Source: Nitrospira sp. (GTDB lineage Bacteria; Nitrospirota; Nitrospiria; Nitrospirales; UBA8639). From it: a stretch of 60,482 nucleotides of DNA. Below the pieces are notes generated by a model. It was not told the DNA's origin. It saw only the letters and a list, made by a program, of their open reading frames with translations, and searched no databases. This document shows, one piece after another, positions 8,662 to 17,780 of this stretch. The stretch is taken from contig WTGX01000026.1 of the NCBI GenBank assembly GCA_011523385.1, forward strand, positions 1 to 60,482. The letters are read 5' to 3'. Position 1 is the stretch's first letter, and the number at the start of each line of letters is the position of its first letter. A program made the translations under genes and the position numbers.

Positions 8662-9961
8662 CTCCCGATTCGAGGGGGTGCAGGTCCTTGAAAACTTTCC
8701 AGGTCTTGAGCAACTCGATCGCCTTTTGAAGCTGCACGTCCTTTTTCATGAGTTCTGCTTCAAGATCCTCCGGCTTCTCCGCACCGGCGTCCGACTCAGA
8801 TGAAGGGCCGGCCTCCGCTTCCGGTGAGGGCGACTCTTTTGGTTCTTCATCCGCGGTGACCGGTTTGGGCTCCACCACGATGTCCGGTTTGACGCCAACG
8901 GAATGGATCGACTCGCCGCGGGGCGTATAATATTTCGCCGTGGTCAGCCGAAGTCCCGACCCGTCCGACAACGGGAGAATCGTCTGAACGGAACCCTTCC
9001 CAAACGTCGTCTTACCCAGGATGACGGCTTTTCCCCAATCCTGCATGGCGGCCGCCACGATTTCCGACGCACTTGCAGAACCCTGGTTGACCAAGACGAT
9101 CATCGGATATTCCGGGGGATCCATCGGCGGGCTGGAACGATACTCATCCTTGCGACCGTCACGACCTTTAACCGACACGACCAACGTATCGGGCTGTAAA
9201 AACTGCTCGGATACCCCCACCGCCGAGGACAACAGGCCTCCGGGGTTATTGCGCAGATCCAGGATGAGGCCTTGAGTGCCATCGTCGTGCAATTTCACCA
9301 ATTCTTTCCCGAGATCCTGGGGCGTGGATTCCTGGAACTGTGAGACCCGCACGTAGCCAATGTGATCGTCGAGGAGCCGGGACCGGACACTTTGAATCTT
9401 GATCGTATCCCGGATCAGGGTGAAGCTCAGCGTGTCCGGGGTCCCTTCCCGCCGGACCGTCAGCGTGACCGAAGTCCCCTTGGGCCCCCGCATGCGTTGC
9501 ACGGCTTCCATCAGCGTCAGGTCTTTCGTCGGTATCTCATCGACCTTCAAAATCACGTCTCCGGCTTCGATACCCGCAGCGTGCGCCGGCGTTCCTTCGA
9601 TCGGAGCAATGACGGTGACGTGATGGTCCTTGATCCCGATCTGAATACCCAAGCCCTCGAATTCTCCCTTGGTTTCCACTCTCATTTCCTTATACATCTC
9701 CGGGGTCATATACGCGGAATGCGGATCCAAGGTTTTGAGCATGCCGCGAACGGCCCCATGAACAAGGTCGTTCGTCTGCACCTCTTCGACGTAATGCTTC
9801 TTGACTTGGGTCAAGACTTCCGCAAAAATTTTGAGTTCTTCGTAGGATTCACTGGCGTAGCCCGTTTTTTCGACACCCTTTCCAATCAGCAACCCCAGGA
9901 CGAGCGCCCCGACGACCACCAACCCTGAACCCCACGTGAATGAAGAGCGTTCCTTTTCCAT
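8651..9961 (-). CDS. ctpA: Carboxyl-terminal processing protease CtpA (S41)
   Basis: A 436-residue periplasmic serine protease anchored by an N-terminal hydrophobic segment (residues 13-27). A PDZ domain follows (about 95-180, 'VIAPIEGTPAHAAGIEAGDV'), then the S41 core with the nucleophile in 'NQGSASASEIVAAA' and the catalytic lysine in 'GKTTFGKGSVQ'. The C-terminal tail is low-complexity and acidic. These proteases trim or degrade envelope proteins, often regulators of peptidoglycan hydrolases, which fits its place downstream of ftsEX-envC on the same strand. Confidence 0.95.
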   Translation of the reverse strand: MEKERSSFTWGSGLVVVGALVLGLLIGKGVEKTGYASESYEELKIFAEVLTQVKKHYVEEVQTNDLVHGAVRGMLKTLDPHSAYMTPEMYKEMRVETKGEFEGLGIQIGIKDHHVTVIAPIEGTPAHAAGIEAGDVILKVDEIPTKDLTLMEAVQRMRGPKGTSVTLTVRREGTPDTLSFTLIRDTIKIQSVRSRLLDDHIGYVRVSQFQESTPQDLGKELVKLHDDGTQGLILDLRNNPGGLLSSAVGVSEQFLQPDTLVVSVKGRDGRKDEYRSSPPMDPPEYPMIVLVNQGSASASEIVAAAMQDWGKAVILGKTTFGKGSVQTILPLSDGSGLRLTTAKYYTPRGESIHSVGVKPDIVVEPKPVTADEEPKESPSPEAEAGPSSESDAGAEKPEDLEAELMKKDVQLQKAIELLKTWKVFKDLHPLESGVTG

Positions 9962-10002
9962 AACGACGTCCTAACTCTTTAAAAAGATAATGAACAAGTT
10001 TT

Positions 10003-10040
10003 CACCCTCGCCCCAGCCCTCTCCCGTCAAGGGAGAGGGA
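10003..10040. repeat. Intergenic hairpin repeat, type D
   Basis: CCCTCGCCCCAGCCC followed by CTCCC-GTCAA-GGGAG. Related 'CCCTCGCCCCTTGAGGG' copies cluster at 54361-54664 and 56408-56540. It lies between ctpA and envC. Confidence 0.7.
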
Positions 10041-10046
10041 ACGAAG

Positions 10047-11249
10047 TCACCGTTTGGCCAACCAGCGCAATGGATTCACCGGCTTGGTGCCTTTTCTCAA
10101 CTCAAAGTATAAAATGCTCCTGTTGGTCAATCCGGAGGAGCCGGTTTCCCCGAGCACGGCTCCCTTCGCCACCATTTCCCCCTCATTCACCAACAACTTG
10201 GAGGCATGAGCATAAAACGTAAAATAATTGTTGCCGTGATCCATAATCACAACAAGTCCGTATCCTCTGAGCCAATCCGCATAGACCACGTGGCCGCCTG
10301 AAACGGCCCTGATGTCACTCCCTTCTTTTGAGGCGATTTCAATCCCTTTCTTCCGGACGTACGTGTCAAACGCCGGATGCTTTTGCCGGCCGAAGACTCC
10401 CACCAAATCTCCGTCAGCCGGCCACAACAAGACGCCTCTTCGAAAGACATCCGTTGGGTGTTTCTTGATTGTTCCGGAAGCAATTTGACTGCGTTGCTCC
10501 AATTTTTTGAGCAGGATTTCCTTTCGGCTTTCAGCTTGATCGAGCGTGCGTAACATGAGTTCTTGAGAACGAGCGGTTTTTTTTAAACTCGACAGCACCA
10601 CGCGCTTTTGGGACTTCACGTCTCGAATGACGCTTAATTTTTCAGCGATGCGACTCTTCCGGGCGACCAAAGATTCCCGGATTTTCTCCTGTTTGGCATG
10701 GAGTCGCTCACTTTGAGCCACCTGTCTCCGGTATTCCTCAAACAGGTTGCGTTCCCACTTGGCCAGCGAGGAGAAATACAGCAAACGGCGTTGAAATTGC
10801 AGATAAGAAGTCGCGGCTGCCAACGGCGAGACCCAGCCGGCTCGTCCTTCCATATAGAGTCGTTTCAATCGGGTCCCTATCACGGCCTGTTTATCCCTCA
10901 TGTCCGATCGAAGTCCGGTCAACTGCGCATCAATTTTATCCAGTTCCCGGTCAATTTGCTTGATTTCCCGGTTGATTAAAGTCGATTCCCGCCGTTCCTT
11001 GTGCAACCGGCGATCAAGACGCTCGATCGATTGCAAGACCTCCGCTTGTTTTTTTCGTGACCGGTCCCGCTGCTCCCGGGTCTTCCGAATTTCCTGTTTG
11101 AGTTGTTGAAGGGTCTGTTTTTCTTTTTCAATTTTTTCCTGAAGAGAGGCTCCCCACGACCACAAAGGGGGCACCAAGGACAGCACGACACAACACGCGA
11201 GCACAAGGCGGCGTGTTTCAACCCGGCTTGCGGATCGCGAATTTCCCAT
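10047..11249 (-). CDS. envC: Murein hydrolase activator EnvC
   Basis: A 400-residue exported protein: signal segment, a long coiled coil (about residues 35-260) and a C-terminal LytM/M23 domain. The zinc ligands of active M23 enzymes appear lost: the usual H-x-G-x-D is KKGIEI and the usual LHFE is 'LYFE'. That degenerate state is typical of EnvC, which activates amidases rather than cutting peptidoglycan itself. It overlaps ftsX by one base, completing ftsE-ftsX-envC. FtsEX is expected to control it across the inner membrane. Confidence 0.92.
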   Translation of the reverse strand: MGNSRSASRVETRRLVLACCVVLSLVPPLWSWGASLQEKIEKEKQTLQQLKQEIRKTREQRDRSRKKQAEVLQSIERLDRRLHKERRESTLINREIKQIDRELDKIDAQLTGLRSDMRDKQAVIGTRLKRLYMEGRAGWVSPLAAATSYLQFQRRLLYFSSLAKWERNLFEEYRRQVAQSERLHAKQEKIRESLVARKSRIAEKLSVIRDVKSQKRVVLSSLKKTARSQELMLRTLDQAESRKEILLKKLEQRSQIASGTIKKHPTDVFRRGVLLWPADGDLVGVFGRQKHPAFDTYVRKKGIEIASKEGSDIRAVSGGHVVYADWLRGYGLVVIMDHGNNYFTFYAHASKLLVNEGEMVAKGAVLGETGSSGLTNRSILYFELRKGTKPVNPLRWLAKR

Positions 11250-12145
11250 CAGTTCCTCGCCTTCATCAAGCCGAAAACCGAGAGCACGCTACTTCCACAT
11301 CCTAACAGCATACCGGTCATCACCAAAAGAAACGAGACCCGGCCCGGGAAAATCGGGAGAATATGCTCCACGCCCACAAACCAACCCGACGCATCGAGTT
11401 CCAATCGAAAGAATTCGAACGCCCCTTTCAACAACGCGAGGGACAGACCACCGCCCATGGCGCCAAGGATCGTGCCTTCGATCACGTAGGGGATCGCAAT
11501 AAATACTCCCGTCGCGCCGATCAGCCGCAGGATCTCAATTTCTTCTTTTCTGGTGTGTAATGACAAACGGATCGTATTGGCAATAATCGTCACGGTGGCC
11601 ATGGCCAGAATCATCCCGATCACCACCGCTCCCAACTCAAAGTAACTGACCACCAACGTCAGCGTATCGACCCAGTCCTGACTGTACGCCACGTGGGTGA
11701 CACCGGGAAGCTGCTTGACGCGTTCCGCAAACGCACTCAGCGATTCGGTATCCAGAAATCGTGGGGACAGATTGACGACCACGGACGCGGGTAACGGGTT
11801 GGAGTCCATCTCTTCCAACAGGAGCGATTCCTCCGGAAATTGTTCGGAAAATTCTCGAAGGGCCTGTTCCCTGGACACAAACGTCAACGTTACGACTGCC
11901 GGTTCGGTCTCAAGACGTTTTTGGATCAGGGACACAACTTGCTCCGAAGCTCCAGGATCCAGGTAGACGATCACTTCAACGTCGCTCTGAAGCGTTCCCG
12001 TCACGTTTTTCAGATTCAGATACAGCAACAAAAACACGCCGAAACACACCAGAGTGAAGGCGGTCGTCACGATGCCGATCAGCACGTTTCCCCGATTCAC
12101 GCGGAGATTGTTCATCGCCTCCCGCAGGAGATACAGCGGCCGCAT
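11249..12145 (-). CDS. ftsX: Cell division protein FtsX
   Basis: An inner-membrane protein of about 298 residues with the FtsX layout: one N-terminal helix ('NVLIGIVTTAFTLVCFGVFL'), a large periplasmic loop, then three C-terminal helices. FtsX carries the ATPase signal from FtsE to periplasmic EnvC. The start ATG overlaps the ftsE stop (TGATG); a GTG three bases upstream is possible. A NotI site (GCGGCCGC, 12136-12143) lies in its first codons. Confidence 0.95.
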   Translation of the reverse strand: MRPLYLLREAMNNLRVNRGNVLIGIVTTAFTLVCFGVFLLLYLNLKNVTGTLQSDVEVIVYLDPGASEQVVSLIQKRLETEPAVVTLTFVSREQALREFSEQFPEESLLLEEMDSNPLPASVVVNLSPRFLDTESLSAFAERVKQLPGVTHVAYSQDWVDTLTLVVSYFELGAVVIGMILAMATVTIIANTIRLSLHTRKEEIEILRLIGATGVFIAIPYVIEGTILGAMGGGLSLALLKGAFEFFRLELDASGWFVGVEHILPIFPGRVSFLLVMTGMLLGCGSSVLSVFGLMKARN

Positions 12146-12813
12146 CACGAGGTTGCCTCCTGATCAGACACGACTCGGCCTTCCTGTAAATGAACGACCC
12201 GACCATTCATCTGCTCCACCACCCGTTCGTTGTGGGTGGCCAGGAGAATCGTCGTCCCCTCGGCATGAATCCGCCTGAACAATTCCACGATTTCTATCGT
12301 CAAGTCCGCATCCAAATTGCCCGTCGGTTCGTCGGCCAACAACAGAATGGGGCTGTTCACGATGGCCCGGGCAATACAAATGCGTTGTTGCTCGCCGGCC
12401 GAAAGTACCCCCGTGAGAATCTTCTGTTTATGCTCCATGCCGATGGCCTTCAGGACGTCCATCACTCGTTTGCGCGCTTCGCGTCTTTTAACACCCTGAA
12501 TGATAAGCGGCAGGAACACGTTTTCATAGGCGGTCTTTTTCGGCAGTAACTGAAAGTTCTGCAGCACGATCCCCATGGTGCGCCGCAAGTAGGGAATGGC
12601 ACCTCCACGTAACCTGGCGACGTTGCGGTTCTGGACGAGAATCTGACCCGAATCCGGAATCTCCGCACCGAAGATCACCTTCAACAGGGTGGTCTTGCCC
12701 GCGCCACTCGGTCCCGTGAGGATGACACATTCGCCTTTGTCGATCCGAAACGAGACGTCATCAAGCGCCACGCACCGGTCATAGAATTTGGAGACGTGGA
12801 ACAACTGAATCAT
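12145..12813 (-). CDS. ftsE: Cell division ATP-binding protein FtsE
   Basis: A 222-residue ABC ATPase with Walker A GPSGAGKTT, the signature LSAGEQQR and Walker B 'ILLLADEPTGNLD'. The 'MIQLFHVSKFYD' start and the 'LATHNERVV' switch are typical of FtsE. It forms the FtsEX complex that triggers septal peptidoglycan splitting through EnvC. It is the first gene of the minus-strand trio. Confidence 0.96.
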   Translation of the reverse strand: MIQLFHVSKFYDRCVALDDVSFRIDKGECVILTGPSGAGKTTLLKVIFGAEIPDSGQILVQNRNVARLRGGAIPYLRRTMGIVLQNFQLLPKKTAYENVFLPLIIQGVKRREARKRVMDVLKAIGMEHKQKILTGVLSAGEQQRICIARAIVNSPILLLADEPTGNLDADLTIEIVELFRRIHAEGTTILLATHNERVVEQMNGRVVHLQEGRVVSDQEATS

Positions 12814-12873
12814 CGTGACAACGGCTCGGCACGGCCACCTGTTCCCCGGCCCGTATGGTGATGTTCCGTGTGT

Positions 12874-13281
12874 TTACCAACGCCGATCATCGCCGGCCAC
12901 CTCAAAGGCGCTTTCGATGTGTTCAAGCACGGGAGACGCAGAACTCCCGGCATCATAGAGGAGCACGTCGAACCGGCACGGCTGACCTTCCAGGCGACGA
13001 CGCGCCAGGTAGCGGGCAGCCAATTGAATGAGTTGACGCTTCTTTTGTGCCGTCACCGCGTAGGCGACGCCTCCGTAACGATCCGTCCGGCGCGCTTTGA
13101 CTTCGACGAAGACCAACGTCTCTCCCACCCGGGCCACGATATCCAACTCACCGCGACCGACCCGCACGTTCCGCTCGAGAATCCGGTATCCTTTTCGGCG
13201 AAGCAACCTTTCGGCGGCAGCTTCGGCTTCCCTGCCCAGGAGTTGCCGGGTGAGACTCACACGCCCTCCCGCAAGAGACAC
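12874..13281 (-). CDS. YraN/UPF0102 family putative nuclease
   Basis: A 135-residue protein with the UPF0102 pattern: 'GREAEAAAERLLRRKGYRILERN', then 'GELDIVARVGETLVFVEVKAR', an E..D..E.K arrangement like PD-(D/E)XK nucleases. The biological role of the family is not settled. It overlaps rnhB by 25 bp and usually follows rnhB in bacteria, as here. GTG start is likely. Confidence 0.9.
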   Translation of the reverse strand: MSLAGGRVSLTRQLLGREAEAAAERLLRRKGYRILERNVRVGRGELDIVARVGETLVFVEVKARRTDRYGGVAYAVTAQKKRQLIQLAARYLARRRLEGQPCRFDVLLYDAGSSASPVLEHIESAFEVAGDDRRW

Positions 13282-13913
13282 CGTCGCACCGGACCAAAAC
13301 TGTGCCGGTGAAGCGGACTTGGTCCGAACTGACGGAGTAACCGGAGATGCTCCGGCGTGGGATACCCCTTATGAACATGGAAGCGATACCGGGGATCCCG
13401 CCGGTGGTATTCGCACATAATCCGGTCCCGGAAGACTTTGGCCAGGATGGACGCTGCGGCGATGGAACACGAAAGGCGATCACCGTGAATCACGGATCGA
13501 TGGGGGATGCCGAAATCAGCCCCCAGGTGCCCATCGATCAACAAAAAATCCGGTGGGGCATGCAACTGGTTCACGGCCCGCTGCCAAGCCAGCCGCGTCG
13601 CGCCGAGCACGTTCAGCGAGTCGATTTCAGCCTCGGAGGCGACGCCAACCCCCCAAGCCGTGGCTGACTCGGTGATGACCGAAAACAGCTCTTCCCGTTC
13701 CGTGGGACTCACTTTTTTCGAATCATCGAGGCTCCGCAACAAAAACCGGCGAGGCACAATCACCGCTGCCCCGACCACCGGGCCGGCCAGGGGGCCACGC
13801 CCGGCCTCGTCCAGTCCGGCTACGCGTCGATAGCCACGGGTCCGTGCTTCCTCTTCGAGATCGCACGTGGGACCAGCGGCGCCCAACCCTATGGCGTCAT
13901 CGGTCAACGTCAC
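13257..13913 (-). CDS. rnhB: Ribonuclease HII
   Basis: A 218-residue enzyme that nicks RNA in RNA-DNA hybrids and starts removal of misinserted ribonucleotides. The catalytic 'VAGLDEAGRGPLAGPVV' block is clear, with the later acidic residues in 'DSKKVSPTERE' and 'LLIDGHLGADFG'. It starts with GTG 11 bp after rplS in the ffh-yraN operon. Confidence 0.96.
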   Translation of the reverse strand: MTLTDDAIGLGAAGPTCDLEEEARTRGYRRVAGLDEAGRGPLAGPVVGAAVIVPRRFLLRSLDDSKKVSPTEREELFSVITESATAWGVGVASEAEIDSLNVLGATRLAWQRAVNQLHAPPDFLLIDGHLGADFGIPHRSVIHGDRLSCSIAAASILAKVFRDRIMCEYHRRDPRYRFHVHKGYPTPEHLRLLRQFGPSPLHRHSFGPVRRCLLREGV

Positions 13914-13924
13914 GCGACATCAAA

Positions 13925-14356
13925 TTATTCGGCAGGATCCTCTGCCGGAGTCTCCGCACTTGCCGTCGCTGCAGGTTCGTTCCTGGAAGCCTTGGGTTTG
14001 TTGGCAGTCCGAAAATAATCCCGTTCAGCGACTTTGGCCCGCTTCCCGATCTTGTCGCGCAAGTAGTACAACTTTGCCCGGCGCACTTTCCCTTTGCGGA
14101 TCACGTCGATTTTCGCGATATTGGGCGAGTTTACCGGGAAGATCCGCTCAACCCCCACCCCATACGAGATTTTACGAACGGTAAACGTCTCACTGATTTT
14201 CCTGCCTTTACGAGCAATCACCACGCCTTCAAAAACCTGGACCCGTTCTTTTTCGCCTTCGATCACTTTCACGTGCACGCGAACGGTGTCCCCGATTTCA
14301 AAGACGGGGACCGGATTCACCGGGAACGTCTGCTCTAGCCGTTGAAGCCGATTCAT
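13925..14356 (-). CDS. rplS: Ribosomal protein L19
   Basis: About 143 residues, beginning [20 protein letters not shown]. '[19 protein letters not shown]' and '[16 protein letters not shown]' are hallmark L19 segments. An alanine/glutamate-rich tail extends the C-terminus. It lies 4 bp after trmD, in the conserved rpsP-rimM-trmD-rplS order. Confidence 0.97.
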   Translation of the reverse strand: MNRLQRLEQTFPVNPVPVFEIGDTVRVHVKVIEGEKERVQVFEGVVIARKGRKISETFTVRKISYGVGVERIFPVNSPNIAKIDVIRKGKVRRAKLYYLRDKIGKRAKVAERDYFRTANKPKASRNEPAATASAETPAEDPAE

Positions 14357-14360
14357 GATG

Positions 14361-15140
14361 TTATCCTCCACTCTCACGGGGGGACACAGGGGTACCCCCC
14401 CTCCATTCACACTCCTGGGAAATATCCGACAGCAATTGTTGATCTTCCTCAGTTAACGAGTCCCCTTGCAACAAATCCGGTCGCTTGTAATAGGTGTTTC
14501 GCAAGGCTTCTTTTCGACGCCACCGCCGAATAGCCTCGTGATTACCCGAAAGCAAGACGTCAGGCACGCCGTATCCGCGCACCGTCTGCGGCTTGGTATA
14601 ATGGGGAAAGTCCAACAGGGGTTCGACAAATGAATCCTGTTCCACCGAGGCAGGATCCCCTACAACCCCGGGCACCAATCGTACGGCGGCATCGAGCATC
14701 ACCAGGGCCGGCAGTTCTCCCCCGGTCAGCACGTAATCGCCAAGCGACAGTTCTTCGGGCTCCAGCCGGAGCAGTACGCGTTCATCAAGACCTTCATAGT
14801 GCCCGCATATCCACACCAGCCGTCGCGCTTCCCGGCTCAACTCTTCGGCAAGGCCTTGCGTGAATGGCCGTCCCTGCGGTGACGGCACGATAATCCGCAT
14901 TCCACCCCGGTCCTCGTCCAATGCCTCGACCGCCCGGAAAATAGGCTCGGCCTTCATGATCATACCGGACCCGCCCCCGTAGGGTGTATCGTCGGCCACG
15001 CGATGCCGGTCGTCACTGTAATCACGAATATTGTGGATGCGAATCGACACCAACCGCTTGTCCCGGGCACGCTTCACGATCGAATGCGATACGACGTTCT
15101 CCACCATTTCGGGGAACAAGGTAAAAATGTCACACTGCAT
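14361..15140 (-). CDS. trmD: tRNA (guanine37-N1)-methyltransferase
   Basis: A 259-residue SPOUT-class enzyme that methylates G37 of tRNAs to prevent frameshifting. '[12 protein letters not shown]' start, '[17 protein letters not shown]' and '[10 protein letters not shown]' motifs identify it. The ATG at 15140 overlaps the rimM stop by 11 bp. Confidence 0.97.
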   Translation of the reverse strand: MQCDIFTLFPEMVENVVSHSIVKRARDKRLVSIRIHNIRDYSDDRHRVADDTPYGGGSGMIMKAEPIFRAVEALDEDRGGMRIIVPSPQGRPFTQGLAEELSREARRLVWICGHYEGLDERVLLRLEPEELSLGDYVLTGGELPALVMLDAAVRLVPGVVGDPASVEQDSFVEPLLDFPHYTKPQTVRGYGVPDVLLSGNHEAIRRWRRKEALRNTYYKRPDLLQGDSLTEEDQQLLSDISQECEWRGGTPVSPRESGG

Positions 15141-15651
15141 CGTTACCCACCCATTCCACACTCGGTTTGACGGTCATGACGCCTCCGGCGGGATCGACCG
15201 ACATGATCCATTTCCGCAAAGCGGGCAAGAGATATTCCTTGTCCGGTCCGCGCACCACGAATACGTGTTGGTGCGGTAAGGTCATCACTTCCTCCAACGT
15301 CCCCAGCACGTGGCCCGACTCGTCCCGTACCGATAACCCGATTAATTCAAACTGGTAATGATGACCATCCGGTGCGGGAGGAACCTCCGTTCGAGGAATT
15401 TTCAACCACGCCCCGCAATAGGTCACCACCTCTTCGGGCGTCGAGAATGCCCCGAATCGCAAGAGATAGGACCGGCCGTCCGAATGGACGTCCGTGACCG
15501 TAGTCACCAGAGTTTGACCCGTGGGTGACTCCAGGGTCACTTCCTTGAGATTCTCGAACCTGTTCGGAACGTCCGTGAGTGAAAGAACCCGGGCTTGCCC
15601 TTTCACGCCAAAGGGCTTGACCAGTTTCCCGACGGTGACCATGCGCTCCAT
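15130..15651 (-). CDS. rimM: Ribosome maturation factor RimM
   Basis: A 173-residue protein that helps mature the 30S head and binds S19. The 'VGKLVKPFGVKGQARVLS' N-terminal domain and the C-terminal PRC-like 'HVFVVRGPDKEYLLPAL' are typical. I chose the ATG (MERMVTVGK) because homology starts there; the longer frame upstream has no family match. Confidence 0.95.
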   Translation of the reverse strand: MERMVTVGKLVKPFGVKGQARVLSLTDVPNRFENLKEVTLESPTGQTLVTTVTDVHSDGRSYLLRFGAFSTPEEVVTYCGAWLKIPRTEVPPAPDGHHYQFELIGLSVRDESGHVLGTLEEVMTLPHQHVFVVRGPDKEYLLPALRKWIMSVDPAGGVMTVKPSVEWVGNDAV

Positions 15652-15732
15652 CGACGTCACGGTTCTCTCATCCTTCAAGGTTCCGGCACGCACGCTTGTC
15701 GAGGTCCCGGTGCCCCGCATCGAACAAACCGA

Positions 15733-16011
15733 TCAGGCGTTCGCCTTCTTTTTCGATTCTTCGAACGTCTTTAAAATTCCCGAGCGTCGAAGGAGCGTGC
15801 GAACGGTCACCGAGGGTTGGGCCCCTTTGTGAAGCCAATCCAACACCCGGTCCGACTTCAAATTCGTGACAGCCGGGTCCTTCAAGGGATCATGCGTCCC
15901 GACGATCTCGATGTACTTACCATCCCGGCGCGCCCTGGAATCCACGGCCACCACCCGATAAAAAGGCCGTTTGTGCCGGCCCATGCGAGTTAAACGTAAA
16001 TGTACTGCCAC
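15733..16011 (-). CDS. rpsP: Ribosomal protein S16
   Basis: A 92-residue protein starting MAVHLRLTRMGRHKRPFYRV, the standard S16 N-terminus, with a lysine-rich tail. It begins with GTG. It lies between ffh and rimM in the operon. Confidence 0.97.
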   Translation of the reverse strand: MAVHLRLTRMGRHKRPFYRVVAVDSRARRDGKYIEIVGTHDPLKDPAVTNLKSDRVLDWLHKGAQPSVTVRTLLRRSGILKTFEESKKKANA

Positions 16012-16121
16012 GACTCCACACCTCCTGCAAAATAAGTTTTTTCAAAAGCTGGATATTATACTTGGTTCATAGTCAGAAATACACCCTATGCCGCTGTTCC
16101 GTCCATTATAAGACAGCCGGA

Positions 16122-17513
16122 CTAAGGGGATTGAAGGGCACGAATCAATTTTCCCCGCTTCTTGAGTTTTCCCAATTTCCCCGGTTTTCCGGGCTTTCCC
16201 CCGGTCAATGACTTCAACATATTGCGTGCCGTCAGAAATTGCTTGATGAGCCGATTGACCTCCTGAACGGAAGTTCCACTCCCCTTGGCTACACGTTTCT
16301 TGCGGCTGCCGTTCAGGATCGTATGGTCCGAACGCTCCGCGGGCGTCATCGAATCAATCATTGCGACGACTCGCTTCATTTCCTTTTCCGGCAGTTCCCG
16401 GCTCACCCCGGCGTTCATCATCGACTTGAGTTTCCCCGCTCCGGGCAACATCTCCAAAATTTGCTCCATGGACCCCAACTTGTTGACCTGTTTGATCTGG
16501 TCGCGAAAATCTTCAAGAGTCAGGGTATTACTTGAGGCCCGTTTCTGCAGCGCCAGAGCTTGTTCCTGCGAGAAAGACTGTTGCGCCTTTTCAATCAGCG
16601 ACAACACATCGCCCATTCCCAAAATCCGGGAGGCCATACGATCGGGATGAAAAGGTTCCAGGGCATCGGATTTTTCACCCACACCGAGATACTTGACCGG
16701 CTTTCCGATTGCCGCGCGCATCGAAAGCAGGGCACCGCCCCGCGCGTCGCCTTCGATCTTTGTCAGGATCACGCCGGTCACGTCCAAGCGTTGATCGAAC
16801 TGTTCCGCCACGTTGACGGCTTCCTGGCCGGTCATCGCATCCGCAACCAACAACACCTCTTGCGGAGTCACGCCGGCTTTGACGGATTCCAGTTCTCTCA
16901 TCAATTCATCATCAATGTGCAACCGGCCGCCGGTATCCAGGATCACAACGTCATAACCATGGTCTCGACCACGCAGGACGCCCTCCGAACAAAAACGCAC
17001 GACCTCTTCGCGGGTCGCCAGCGGCCGGTCGGCCCGATGCACGGGAACGTCCAGGCCGGCACCCAAGGCAGCCAACTGTTCCGCGGCAGCCGGACGACGG
17101 GGGTCCGCCGCAACAAGTAACGCGCGCTTTCCCTGTTGGGTAAATACCCGGGCGAGTTTGCCGCAAGTGGTAGTTTTCCCGGCTCCTTGCAGGCCCACCA
17201 TCATCACGACTGTGGGCGGTTGAGAAGCCAGTGACAGGCCGGAATGTTCATGGCCCATGAGATCGCGTAATTCTTCCCATACGATTTTGACGACCTGCTG
17301 ACCGGGAGTCAGGCTTTCGAGGACGGTGCTGCCCGTGGCTTTTCCCTGCACGCGGCCAATGAAGTCCTTGACGACTCTAAAGTTGACGTCGGCCTCAAGC
17401 AGAGCCAAGCGGACTTCCTTCAAGGCCTGAATGACGTCCTGTTCTTTGAGAACACCGGCGCCCCGGAGTTTTTTGAGAACACCGTCGATTTTTTCGGTGA
17501 GAGACGAAAACAC
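16122..17513 (-). CDS. ffh: Signal recognition particle protein Ffh
   Basis: A 463-residue GTPase that binds signal peptides and 4.5S RNA to target membrane proteins. N domain (1-90), then G domain with GLQGAGKTT (G1), 'DTGGRLHID' (G3) and 'TKIEGDARGG' (G4); the methionine-rich M domain follows with 'LGSMEQILEMLPG' and 'MTPAERSDHTILNGSRKKRVAKGSG'. The C-terminal tail is very basic (repeated GKPGK). Start GTG. It heads the ribosome/SRP operon. Confidence 0.97.
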   Translation of the reverse strand: MFSSLTEKIDGVLKKLRGAGVLKEQDVIQALKEVRLALLEADVNFRVVKDFIGRVQGKATGSTVLESLTPGQQVVKIVWEELRDLMGHEHSGLSLASQPPTVVMMVGLQGAGKTTTCGKLARVFTQQGKRALLVAADPRRPAAAEQLAALGAGLDVPVHRADRPLATREEVVRFCSEGVLRGRDHGYDVVILDTGGRLHIDDELMRELESVKAGVTPQEVLLVADAMTGQEAVNVAEQFDQRLDVTGVILTKIEGDARGGALLSMRAAIGKPVKYLGVGEKSDALEPFHPDRMASRILGMGDVLSLIEKAQQSFSQEQALALQKRASSNTLTLEDFRDQIKQVNKLGSMEQILEMLPGAGKLKSMMNAGVSRELPEKEMKRVVAMIDSMTPAERSDHTILNGSRKKRVAKGSGTSVQEVNRLIKQFLTARNMLKSLTGGKPGKPGKLGKLKKRGKLIRALQSP

Positions 17514-17626
17514 GAAAAACTCCTAACTATTGGAAAATACGAAAAAAATTGTGCGCAGTCTAGTCGAGCCTCAAAAAACCTGTCAAGAAAATAGCTGGGA
17601 CTTATACGGAACACTAGCCAATCGGC

Positions 17627-17780
17627 TTAGGCTTTGGGCTCAGCTTGTTTGCGACCAGCTTTGAAAATGGCCTGAGTAATCTCTTCGGGCGTGGCATTCA
17701 GCTTGATCGCACGAATGATCGGACGGCCAGGGGACGTTTGGGTTAGGAAAGTTTCATAGTTTTCCTGACGAGTCCCTTGT
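17627..17780 (-). pseudogene. Possible 3' remnant of a small conserved gene
   Basis: A frame ending RPIIRAIKLNATPEEITQAI... with a lysine-rich tail has the look of a real C-terminus. Upstream it runs into the NotI-like gene in a different frame. I read it as the stump of a gene cut by arrival of the restriction cassette. An overlapping small intact gene (to 17875) cannot be ruled out. Confidence 0.35.

Noticed and set aside
10047-11249. EnvC considered as an active M23 endopeptidase
   Set aside because: The zinc-binding positions appear replaced (KKGIEI, LYFE), which fits the activator role.
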